The notes under the pieces are model-generated. The model worked only from the letters and a program-made list of their open reading frames with translations. It was not told the origin of the DNA and ran no database searches. From JAAYEA01 sp012689325 (lineage in GTDB: Bacteria > Chloroflexota > Anaerolineae > JAAYEA01): a stretch of 7,538 nucleotides of DNA. The DNA lies in NCBI GenBank assembly GCA_036841525.1, contig DAITVZ010000130.1, forward strand, positions 1 to 7,538, read 5' to 3'. A program made the position numbers and the translations under genes. This document shows, piece after piece, positions 1 to 5,076 of this stretch; the stretch's first letter is position 1, and each line of letters starts with the position of its first letter.

Positions 1-28
1 CTTCGATCAGCAGGTCTCTTTCTGTCAT
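1..28 (-). CDS. Start of a minus-strand gene cut by the window edge
   Basis: Only nine codons are visible, reading MTERDLLIE from an ATG at 28-26, and the frame stays open to the left edge. The start is supported by AGGAG (35-39 on the plus strand as CTCCT) placed 6 nt before the ATG. A perfect-consensus minus-strand promoter lies about 440 nt upstream (476-504). Nothing can be said about the product from nine residues. The alternative is a chance ATG with a chance Shine-Dalgarno site, but the spacing, the open frame and the upstream promoter together favour a real gene. Confidence 0.55.
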
Positions 29-34
29 CGTTTG

Positions 35-39
35 CTCCT
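35..39 (-). promoter_or_regulatory. Ribosome binding site of the partial left-edge gene
   Basis: On the minus strand the sequence reads AGGAG, then six bases, then ATG at 28. It is the main support for calling a gene start here. The TAG stop of the small upstream frame (40-38) overlaps this site. Confidence 0.5.
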
Positions 40-265
40 ATCTCGAATATGGATCCGATGCTTGACGCAAACCAGCTCTGATGCGGTGATGCAGGATGAT
101 CCACAAAAATGCCCGGGAGCCCGAACGATCGAGCTCCAGTCTGCCAGAGGAACGGTCGCCGGTGGGAAATTCGGCCAAGAGAGGAGAAAGCGAGCCAGCA
201 GGAAAGAGCAGCGCGCTGGCTGTGAGGAATAGGACTGCGAGACCAATCACTGACGAGGGATGCAA
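38..265 (-). CDS. Doubtful small leader ORF with one hydrophobic segment
   Basis: A 75-codon frame could start at a TTG (265-263) preceded by AGGTGG with 5 nt spacing. It encodes a peptide whose residues about 5-30 are strongly hydrophobic (VIGLAVLFLTASALLF) and could be a signal peptide or membrane helix; the rest is unremarkable and Arg/Ser rich. Its TAG stop overlaps the Shine-Dalgarno site of the left-edge gene, which would allow translational coupling. Against it: third codon positions are much less GC-rich than in the neighbouring genes, the start is TTG, and no family is recognised. It is more likely part of a long untranslated leader. Confidence 0.15.
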   Translation of the reverse strand: MHPSSVIGLAVLFLTASALLFPAGSLSPLLAEFPTGDRSSGRLELDRSGSRAFLWIILHHRIRAGLRQASDPYSR

Positions 266-323
266 TGTCTCCACCTTGACGAAATTTGCCCGCCCTGGCA
301 TCAGTCGGCGACCAAGTCGAACG

Positions 324-340
324 CGGCTCGAGACGAGCCG
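324..340. repeat. Perfect 7-bp hairpin with a 3-nt loop
   Basis: CGGCTCG (324-330) and CGAGCCG (334-340) are exact reverse complements around AGA. On the plus strand it is followed by only three T bases, so it is a poor intrinsic terminator. On the minus strand it would lie inside the proposed leader of the left-edge gene. Confidence 0.5.
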
Positions 341-358
341 TTTGGCTAGCGGATAGCT

Positions 359-400
359 GCCCAGTGGCCCGAACGCGCCCCCAGGGGGCGGCCACTGGGC
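359..400. repeat. 11-bp perfect inverted repeat enclosing a second GC palindrome
   Basis: GCCCAGTGGCC (359-369) is the exact reverse complement of GGCCACTGGGC (390-400). Between the arms lies a further near-palindrome, GCCCCC-A-GGGGGC (377-389). As RNA on either strand it would fold into a very stable stem. No T-run follows on either side, so it does not look like an intrinsic terminator. On the minus strand it falls about 70 nt into the transcript expected from the 476-504 promoter. Confidence 0.7.
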
Positions 401-403
401 CAC

Positions 404-432
404 ATTATGCTACAAGCGAGGACAAAAGCCAA
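404..432 (-). promoter_or_regulatory. Weak second promoter-like pair
   Basis: On the minus strand TTGGCT (432-427) and CATAAT (409-404) are separated by exactly 17 nt. The -10 matches the consensus at 5 of 6 positions, the -35 at only 4 of 6. It lies 72 nt downstream of the consensus promoter and shares the ATAATGTG string around the -10. It may be a tandem promoter or chance. Confidence 0.25.
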
Positions 433-475
433 AACCCGGCACGAATGCAGGCTCGTGCGCGCTCCAGACGAGCAC

Positions 476-504
476 ATTATAGGATGAAAGAAGGAAGTTG
501 TCAA
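476..504 (-). promoter_or_regulatory. Perfect-consensus sigma-70/sigma-A promoter, minus strand
   Basis: On the minus strand TTGACA (504-499) is followed by a 17-nt spacer and TATAAT (481-476); both hexamers match the housekeeping consensus exactly. Transcription would start near 469 and run left, towards the gene starting at 28, giving a leader of roughly 440 nt. The -35 lies just past the T-run that ends the upstream operon, an ordinary terminator-then-promoter arrangement. Confidence 0.75.
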
Positions 505-508
505 GTCG

Positions 509-571
509 AAAAAACGCCCTGCTCTTCTTGTCGGGGCCAGGCGTCCGGCACTAACTGGCGCCGGACGCCTG
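509..571 (-). terminator. Terminator-like region after the dehydrogenase gene
   Basis: Downstream of the dehydrogenase stop, a perfect 12-bp inverted repeat (538-549 with 560-571, 10-nt loop) could form a strong stem. On the minus strand it is followed, after about 23 nt, by a run of six T (514-509). A weak 4-bp GCCC/GGGC stem (537-534 with 519-516) lies directly before the T-run. The gap between the strong stem and the T-run is longer than in a classical intrinsic terminator, so the strong stem may mainly protect the 3' end. No T-run follows on the plus strand. Confidence 0.55.
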
Positions 572-603
572 CCAACCTGCCATCGTCCACCTGGCCGCAC
601 AAC

Positions 604-1749
604 CTAGCGCAGGTTGGGGTCCGTGACCCGCTTGGACGCGTCGGAAACGCTCTTGGTGAACTTGGACTCGGCGATCTTGCGCTGGATCAGCGCGTCGAAG
701 GCGGCGCGATCCACCGGGATATCCACCGGCTGCCCCGTCTCGCTGGAGAGCATGATGGCGTTGGTCAGCTCGACCTGGCCCAGGCACGCCTCGGCGGGGG
801 TCAAGAGCGGCTCGCCGTGCATGATGTGCCGCGCCATGTTGCGCACCAGGTCGGCCTGGCCGCCTTCGCCCGTCCCGACCTCGACCTCCACCTCGCGGGC
901 CTGCACCTTGTCCCACATGTTCTTGGCGCCGCGCGTAAAGCCCTTGACGCCCGCGGGGACCTCCCAGAAGCGCAGCTTGCCATCGTCCAGCACGATCTTG
1001 CCATACTCGCCCAACAGCTCCAGGCGGCTGCTGGTGGGGAGCTCGTTGACGCTCTCGTGGAACAGGCCGACCGCGCCGTTGGCATACTCGAGCATGGCCA
1101 TGGCCTCGTCTTCCACCTCGATGTCGTGCTGGCGGGTGTTGCACTTGGCCCAGACCCGCTTGGGCAGGCCGCCCAGCCAGATGAACACGTCCATGAAATG
1201 CGGCGCCTGGTTCATCAGCACGCCGCCGCCCTCGCCCTTCCAGGTGGCGCGCCAGCTCGCCGAATCATAGTAGGCCTGGCTGCGGAAGCGCCCCTCCACC
1301 AGCAGCGTGCGATAGATCTCGCCCAGCTTGCCCTCGGCGACCAGCTTGTAGGCGGCCTGCAGCTCGGGGTCGGTGTGCATCTGGAAGCCGATGGCCAGGG
1401 TCTTGCCCGTCTCTTTGGCGACCTGGATCATCTTGTCGGCCTCGGAAGCTTGCACCGCCATGGGCTTTTCGCAATAGACGTGCAGCCCCGCGCGCATGGC
1501 CTCGATGGCGATGGGCGCATGGAAATAGTGCGGCGTCGCGATAAGCACGGCATCCACCAGGCCGCTATGGATCAGCGCGGTGGCCGTGGGAAAGCCCGGG
1601 ACATCGAAGGCGTCGGTGGCCGTCTTGAGCGCCGTGGGGTCCACGTCGGCCACGGCGGTGAGCTTGACCTCCTGGACCTTGGGCAAGTTCCGGGCATGCC
1701 CCGTGCCCATGCCGCCCACGCCAATGATCCCAATTCGAACGACATCCAT
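604..1749 (-). CDS. Gfo/Idh/MocA-family NAD(P)-dependent oxidoreductase
   Basis: A 381-residue cytosolic enzyme of the Gfo/Idh/MocA family, whose members oxidise or reduce hydroxyl groups of sugars, cyclitols and related compounds with NAD(P). Seen in the sequence: an N-terminal Rossmann fold with the dinucleotide-binding loop GVGGMG (residues 10-15), the conserved CEKPMA segment (about 93-98) with its catalytic-site Lys95, and the C-terminal substrate domain with GGGVLMNQAPHFMD (about 174-187) carrying His184 and Asp187. The length is typical. ATG 1749 is preferred over the in-frame ATG 1770 because AAAGGAG sits 8 nt before 1749 and the Rossmann fold begins right after it; an ATG at 1770 would overlap the previous stop codon (TAATG). 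The gene follows the pseudokinase gene by 20 nt and is probably co-transcribed. The exact substrate cannot be deduced; inositol or glucose-type dehydrogenase names would be overcalls. Confidence 0.93.
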   Translation of the reverse strand: MDVVRIGIIGVGGMGTGHARNLPKVQEVKLTAVADVDPTALKTATDAFDVPGFPTATALIHSGLVDAVLIATPHYFHAPIAIEAMRAGLHVYCEKPMAVQASEADKMIQVAKETGKTLAIGFQMHTDPELQAAYKLVAEGKLGEIYRTLLVEGRFRSQAYYDSASWRATWKGEGGGVLMNQAPHFMDVFIWLGGLPKRVWAKCNTRQHDIEVEDEAMAMLEYANGAVGLFHESVNELPTSSRLELLGEYGKIVLDDGKLRFWEVPAGVKGFTRGAKNMWDKVQAREVEVEVGTGEGGQADLVRNMARHIMHGEPLLTPAEACLGQVELTNAIMLSSETGQPVDIPVDRAAFDALIQRKIAESKFTKSVSDASKRVTDPNLR

Positions 1750-1772
1750 GTGATCCTCTCCTTTATACATTA
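1750..1772 (-). promoter_or_regulatory. Operon junction: stop/start overlap and Shine-Dalgarno site
   Basis: On the minus strand the pseudokinase stop TAA (1772-1770) shares its last A with an in-frame ATG (1770-1768). AAAGGAG (1764-1758) follows, and then the preferred ATG of the dehydrogenase at 1749 after an 8-nt gap. The ribosome binding site therefore decides the start, and the close packing suggests one transcript. Confidence 0.6.
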
Positions 1773-3842
1773 TGGTGCGACTTCGCGCAAATCGGCGTCA
1801 TCCCAATACGAGTCGTTGTGTTTGACGCGGTATTCGGGATATCCCCGGGTAAAGACCGTCACCACATCGTCCTTGGCGACGGCGGCCACCGAGAGCTGCA
1901 TCCAGGTATTATACTCCATTCGCGGCGCCGACCAGACGATGTTGGGCGAGGTCCAATCGGTCCCGCCGTTGGGGTCGATGCCGATTTGCACGCGATAATA
2001 GCCGGGCTCCACGATCTCGTCGGGGTTGTCGCCCTGCGAGCTCCAGACCTGGACCCAGATGGAAAAGACGCACCGCCCGCCGGGCACCACGGGCACGCGC
2101 TGCCAGAATCCGGCGTTGTGGGTGCCGTAGGTGGTAAAGAACTTTTGGGCGTAGGTGCCCTCCCGGATGCGGCGCGTGCCGTAGAGCCACTTGTTCTCCG
2201 GCTTGAACTCGGGCCGGCGGTTATAGCCCTCCAACTGGCCGGGGCCATCCTGCCACCAGGCGTCCCAGCCCTCGGCCACCACCACCTCCGGCGCGCCGCG
2301 CTCGGAAAAGACCAGCTCGAACGTGGCGTTCTCCAGCAGGTTTCCGCTGGGGTAATTGGGCGGCGTCGGCGTCTGCGTCGGCGTGCGGGTCGGCACCGGC
2401 GTGTTGGTGGGGATGATCACCTCTTTGGTGCGGGTGGGCACCAGCGTGTGCGTGCGCGTGCCGACCGCTTTCAGCGTCCTCTTGGGATGGACCGTGTGCG
2501 TCGCCGTGGCCGTCTCCGTCGGCGTGTAGGTCACGGTGTGGGTGGGCGTGGGCGTGTGGGTGGGCACCGGCGTGAAGGTATGGGTGGCCGTCGGCGTCCA
2601 GGTCGCCGTGTCCGTCGCCGTGGCGGTGGGCGTGGCCGTGGCGGTGGCGGTGGGCGTGGGCTTGACCAGCCACGAGGGCATGGGATAGCCGCTGGCCAGC
2701 ACGCCCAGCACGATGGCCACCAGCGTCGCCCCGGCGGCGATCAGCAGCAGCAACGTCTGTTGGGCCTCCCGGCTCAGCGGGCCCCGCCGGGCGCGGGCGC
2801 CCTGGCGCGGCAGCTCGGTGGAGGCCGGGGAGGCGCCCAAGGCGGCTCCCGCCGTGCCAAGCCGGCTGCCCGTGGCCAGCGAACTGGCGGCGCCGCCCGA
2901 TCGCGGGGCGCCCGCCGTCCTCGGCGCGCCGGCCGTCGCCGTGGCGGTCACGGCCCGCGCCAGCGGTGACGCCGGGCGCGAGGCGGCGGCGGAGGCGGGC
3001 AACACGGTGACGCCGCGCCGCTCGGTGGAGCCCGCGCGGGCCACCCCCCGGCGGAGCGCGTCGGCCAGCGCGGTGCAAGAGGTGTAGCGCTGCGGCTTTT
3101 CCCGCGCCATGCCGCTCAGAATGATCGCCTCGACGTTCTCGGGGATCTGCGGATTGAGCAGGGTGGGCACGCGTGGCCGCCCCCGCAACACGGAATAGGT
3201 GAGCGTGGCCATCATGTTGGAGGCAAAGGGCGGCGAGCCGGTGGCCATCTCGTAGAGGATCACGCCCAGGGCATAGACGTCGGCGGAGGCGTCCACCTCG
3301 CCTTGCCGCTCGAACTGCTCCGGGGCCAGGTAGCGGGCCGTCTCCACGGGCAGGTCCAGCGCGCTGCCGGGCCGGGGCTCCACCTGCCCAAAGCCGTAAA
3401 GGCGGACGTCGCCGCCCTCGGTGAGCCAGATATCCTGGGGGTTCAGGCTGCCGTGGACGATGCCGCGCTCGTGGGCCGCGTCCAGCGCCTCCGCGATGGC
3501 GTCCAGGATGGCCTGTATCTCCGCCAGCTCGAAGGGCTGCCGCCGCCGCTCCTCCAGCGCCTGGGCGAGCGGCTTGCCGGGGCCTAGCTCGTAGGCCACG
3601 TAGCGAAAGCCGTCGAACTCGCCGCTATCCAGGACCTTGCCGATGCGCGGGTGATCCAGCGAGGCCGTGACCTGCGCCTCGCGCTCCAACTGGGCGATGC
3701 TTTCCGGGGTGGCGCGATGGGGCGGCACGAGCTTGAGCAGCACGGTGCGCTCTGCCTGGGCCTCGCTCGCCAGGTAGGTGAGGATGCGCTCATCGTCGCG
3801 AATCAGGGTCGTTAGCTCGTACTTGCCGATGATCTGTTTGAT
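1770..3842 (-). CDS. Membrane-anchored serine/threonine pseudokinase with extracellular sandwich-like domain
   Basis: A 690-residue protein if started at ATC 3842, 657 if started at GTG 3743. Order (690 numbering): kinase-like domain about 6-265; Ala/Arg/Gly/Ser-rich linker about 266-360; one membrane helix about 362-384; Thr-Pro stalk about 395-496; C-terminal domain about 500-690 resembling galactose/carbohydrate-binding jelly rolls (NLLENATFE near its start, many Trp/Tyr, SYWDDADL near its end). The fold is kept: Lys37 in VLLK, a Glu in LEREAQ, YLAPE and DVYALGVILYE. Catalysis looks lost: no glycine-rich loop, HRDLKPEN is replaced by HGSLNPQD, and DFG by GFG. It probably acts as a binding or scaffolding receptor with the kinase-like part in the cytoplasm. 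No ATG, GTG or TTG exists in frame between the upstream stop (3896-3894) and GTG 3743, and starting at 3743 removes the first strands of the N-lobe. ATC 3842 lies 7 nt after AAGGAG. It heads an operon with the dehydrogenase. Confidence 0.85.
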   Translation of the reverse strand: MKQIIGKYELTTLIRDDERILTYLASEAQAERTVLLKLVPPHRATPESIAQLEREAQVTASLDHPRIGKVLDSGEFDGFRYVAYELGPGKPLAQALEERRRQPFELAEIQAILDAIAEALDAAHERGIVHGSLNPQDIWLTEGGDVRLYGFGQVEPRPGSALDLPVETARYLAPEQFERQGEVDASADVYALGVILYEMATGSPPFASNMMATLTYSVLRGRPRVPTLLNPQIPENVEAIILSGMAREKPQRYTSCTALADALRRGVARAGSTERRGVTVLPASAAASRPASPLARAVTATATAGAPRTAGAPRSGGAASSLATGSRLGTAGAALGASPASTELPRQGARARRGPLSREAQQTLLLLIAAGATLVAIVLGVLASGYPMPSWLVKPTPTATATATPTATATDTATWTPTATHTFTPVPTHTPTPTHTVTYTPTETATATHTVHPKRTLKAVGTRTHTLVPTRTKEVIIPTNTPVPTRTPTQTPTPPNYPSGNLLENATFELVFSERGAPEVVVAEGWDAWWQDGPGQLEGYNRRPEFKPENKWLYGTRRIREGTYAQKFFTTYGTHNAGFWQRVPVVPGGRCVFSIWVQVWSSQGDNPDEIVEPGYYRVQIGIDPNGGTDWTSPNIVWSAPRMEYNTWMQLSVAAVAKDDVVTVFTRGYPEYRVKHNDSYWDDADLREVAP
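2355..2660 (-). repeat. Thr-Pro/Thr-Ala low-complexity stalk repeat
   Basis: About 100 codons of the pseudokinase gene encode TPTATATA-like repeats with scattered His, Val and Arg. At the DNA level these are imperfect GTGGGCGTG / GCCGTGGCGGTG units on the plus strand. Such Thr-Pro stretches follow the membrane helix in many Chloroflexota surface proteins and presumably lift the outer domain away from the membrane. The repeats are prone to length change and assembly error. Confidence 0.8.
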
Positions 3843-3848
3843 CGTCGT

Positions 3849-3855
3849 GCTCCTT
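3849..3855 (-). promoter_or_regulatory. Strong Shine-Dalgarno site before a non-standard ATC start
   Basis: On the minus strand AAGGAGC is followed by six bases and then ATC at 3842-3840. ATC is the first codon of a reading that runs IKQIIGKYEL, which matches the usual opening of bacterial kinase domains. AAGGAG with a 7-nt gap is ideal, while GTG 3743 has no good site. This decides the start in favour of ATC, or of an ATG misread as ATC. Confidence 0.5.
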
Positions 3856-3865
3856 GGGGCGCCGC

Positions 3866-3892
3866 CGGGCCCAAGCTGCTGTCCTTGGCCCG
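3866..3892 (-). other. Hairpin in the 5' leader of the pseudokinase operon
   Basis: CGGGCCCAAG (3866-3875) pairs with CTTGGCCCG (3884-3892) with one bulged base and an 8-nt loop. It lies between the predicted transcription start (about 3900) and the Shine-Dalgarno site, so it would form at the very 5' end of the mRNA. It could stabilise the message or affect initiation. Confidence 0.45.
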
Positions 3893-3906
3893 ATCACTTG
3901 CGGGTG

Positions 3907-3935
3907 ATTGTAACCTCACTTGATCGAGTAGTCAA
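3907..3935 (-). promoter_or_regulatory. Sigma-70/sigma-A-type promoter of the pseudokinase operon
   Basis: On the minus strand TTGACT (3935-3930) and TACAAT (3912-3907) are separated by exactly 17 nt, each matching the consensus at 5 of 6 positions. The start point would be near 3900, giving a leader of about 58 nt to the ATC at 3842. It sits in the gap between two divergent genes. Confidence 0.7.
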
Positions 3936-4050
3936 AACTGGCCTCCTTTACATTTTCTTTAGAATCTCTGCGCTGCTTCTCCACAAGCCGACGGTAATAT
4001 AGTGAGTAGCGGGGTGGTCCCGCCGAAAAGGACCAAAAAGGAGGCTGCAG
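3936..4050 (+). promoter_or_regulatory. Upstream region and ribosome binding site of the secreted-protein gene
   Basis: AAGGAGG (4038-4044) lies 6 nt before ATG 4051 and is an excellent ribosome binding site. Two -10-like hexamers occur, TAGAAT (3960-3965) and TATAGT (3998-4003), but neither has a good -35 partner at 16-18 nt, so the promoter is not fixed. GCGGG (4009-4013) can pair with CCCGC (4019-4023), and alternatively GGTCC (4016-4020) with GGACC (4030-4034); the two stems exclude each other and end a few bases before the ribosome binding site. Confidence 0.45.
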
Positions 4051-4812
4051 ATGAAACGAGTATTCAGGTATGTGGGGGTGGCCGCGCTGGTCACGGTGAT
4101 CGGCGTGGTGACCCTGGGAAGCGTGGCCTTGGCCCAAGGCGAGGAGAGCTCGACCGGCACCTTTGGCTTGCGGGAGAGGTTCCGAACCGCCATCGCCGGT
4201 ATCTTGGGTATCACGCCAGAAGAGTATGAATCTGCCGTGGAGCAGGCCCGGGACGAGGTGGTGGCCGATGGCGTGGCCGAAGGTTGGCTAACCGGGGAAC
4301 AGGCCGAAAAGCTCCAGTCCCGGCTGGAGGATGGCTTTGCCGGCCCCATGCGGGGCGGGCGGCCCCCTGTCAAGATGGACCGCGGCCTGATCGGCCACGA
4401 GGCCAGCCTGACCTCCATCGCGGCGGACAAGCTAGGCCTCACCGTGGACGAACTTTGGGCCGCGCTGCAGGAAGGCCAGAGCATCGCTGACCTGGCGGCG
4501 GATAAGGGCGTCGAGACGCAGGCCATCGTGGACGCCTACGTGGCCGAGCTCACCGAGGCGCTGGCCCAGCGGGTGACCGACGGCAAGCTGACCCAGGAGC
4601 AGATGGACGCGGCGCTGGCGCAGGCCGCGGAGCAGGCGACGGAGCGGCTGAACGGCGCGTGGCCCGAGATGGGGCGGCCGGACATGGGGCGTATGGGCCG
4701 GGGCATGGGCCGCGGCGGCATGCGCGGGCTGGCTCCCGATGCCCAGACCCAGCCGGAAGCGGCCCCCGAGACCTCCGGACCCGCTGGCACAGCCGGGCAG
4801 AGCGGGCTGTAA
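4051..4812 (+). CDS. Secreted helical protein of unknown function with Met/Gly/Arg-rich tail
   Basis: A 253-residue protein with a clear signal peptide: basic MKRVFR, hydrophobic core at about 8-26, then VALA before Gln29, a likely cleavage site. The mature part is mostly helical and acidic, with two related segments: LGITPEEYE...EGWLTGEQAEKL (about 52-97) and LGLTVDELW...DGKLTQEQMDAAL (about 128-200). Each pairs an LGxT-(P/V)-(E/D)E-type turn with a later (W/K)LT-x-EQ helix start, suggesting internal duplication. Residues 204-226 are rich in Met, Gly and Arg (EMGRPDMGRMGRGMG), followed by a Pro/Ala/Thr-rich tail. Similar signal-peptide proteins with LGLTPEEL-type repeats are common hypothetical proteins in Chloroflexota and Firmicutes; no function is known to me. 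The Met-rich part might bind metal or another polymer, but this is a guess. The start is supported by AAGGAGG at 6 nt. Codon use resembles the neighbours. It diverges from the pseudokinase operon. Confidence 0.85.
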   Translation: MKRVFRYVGVAALVTVIGVVTLGSVALAQGEESSTGTFGLRERFRTAIAGILGITPEEYESAVEQARDEVVADGVAEGWLTGEQAEKLQSRLEDGFAGPMRGGRPPVKMDRGLIGHEASLTSIAADKLGLTVDELWAALQEGQSIADLAADKGVETQAIVDAYVAELTEALAQRVTDGKLTQEQMDAALAQAAEQATERLNGAWPEMGRPDMGRMGRGMGRGGMRGLAPDAQTQPEAAPETSGPAGTAGQSGL

Positions 4813-4885
4813 GGGCGGCGAGACCCTGAGGGCCTGGGGGACCTTGAGGGATACCTTACTGACGAATGAACCTTACCCAAGCGAC

Positions 4886-4917
4886 GCGGCGGGCCGTATC
4901 CCCTGGCGGCCCGCCGC
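4886..4917 (+). terminator. Possible end-of-transcript hairpin after the secreted-protein gene
   Basis: GCGGCGGGCC (4886-4895) is the exact reverse complement of GGCCCGCCGC (4908-4917), with a 12-nt loop, 74 nt after the stop of the secreted-protein gene. No T-run follows, so it is not a classical intrinsic terminator; it could be a 3'-end stabiliser or a Rho-region hairpin. Confidence 0.4.
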
Positions 4918-4983
4918 CCCACGTCAGGAGCGCGGAGCGGCCAATCTGACGCCCTTCGAAGGCTTTCCCCCTACCGGGCCGGT

Positions 4984-5076
4984 GGAGGCTTCGGCGGACG
5001 CCAGCAGGGCAACCAGGCTGGGAGCTCCAAAGCGGCACGGATGACGATAGTCATAGGCAAAAGCGGCGATATCCGT
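4984..5076 (+). ncRNA. Candidate structured 5' leader of the DUF4405-like gene
   Basis: Several complementary segments nest in order: GGAG (4984-4987) with CTCC (5025-5028) enclosing a C(UUCG)G-type hairpin (4988-4995) and a CCAGC/GCTGG hairpin (5001-5005 with 5017-5021, 11-nt loop containing GGGCAACC). Next, ACGG (5037-5040) pairs with CCGT (5073-5076) enclosing ATGAC/GTCAT with a GATA loop (5041-5054). The element ends 50 nt before the start codon. Pieces such as GGGCAA and CAAAGC recall the c-di-GMP-I (GEMM) riboswitch, but the order and spacing do not fit well, so no family is called. It may also be chance in GC-rich DNA. Confidence 0.3.

Larger units (their letters stand above)
29..603. 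other. Long mostly non-coding region between the left-edge gene and the dehydrogenase
   Basis: This stretch of about 575 bases has lower GC than the flanking genes and no convincing gene on either strand. Read leftwards on the minus strand it holds the terminator-like hairpin of the upstream operon (538-571), a T-run (514-509), a consensus promoter (504-476), a weaker promoter-like pair (432-404), a long inverted repeat (400-359), a short perfect hairpin (340-324) and a weak small ORF ending at 38. The region therefore appears to be the junction between two minus-strand transcription units plus a long 5' leader. Confidence 0.6.

Noticed and set aside
25..246. Minus-strand 73-codon frame ending next to the left-edge gene start
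   Set aside because: It overlaps the ATG and ribosome binding site of the left-edge gene in another frame and has no ribosome binding site or coding-like composition of its own.
286..1998. Long plus-strand open frame (570 codons) opposite the dehydrogenase gene
   Set aside because: It is antisense to a well-supported Gfo/Idh/MocA gene. GC-rich codon bias leaves the opposite strand open, and the translation shows low-complexity His/Leu/Gly patterns and no known domain.
2355..2660. Repeat tract considered as a tandem-repeat or CRISPR-like array
   Set aside because: Units are short, imperfect and in frame with a Thr-Pro protein stalk; there are no constant repeats with unique spacers.
1818..2969. 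Plus-strand open frame opposite the pseudokinase gene
   Set aside because: Translation is dominated by Arg/Gly/His runs that mirror the Thr-Pro stalk repeats; no motif, no good ribosome binding site.
3778..4002. Plus-strand small frame in the divergent promoter region
   Set aside because: It overlaps the N-lobe of the pseudokinase and its promoter, has no ribosome binding site, and shows no family resemblance.
4984..5076. Assignment of the leader to the c-di-GMP-I (GEMM) or NiCo riboswitch
   Set aside because: Only short pieces (GGGCAA, CAAAGC, GCAGGGCAAC) match; the tetraloop stem, the GGGACGCAAAGC block and the third helix of GEMM are absent, and the other NiCo modules are not found.
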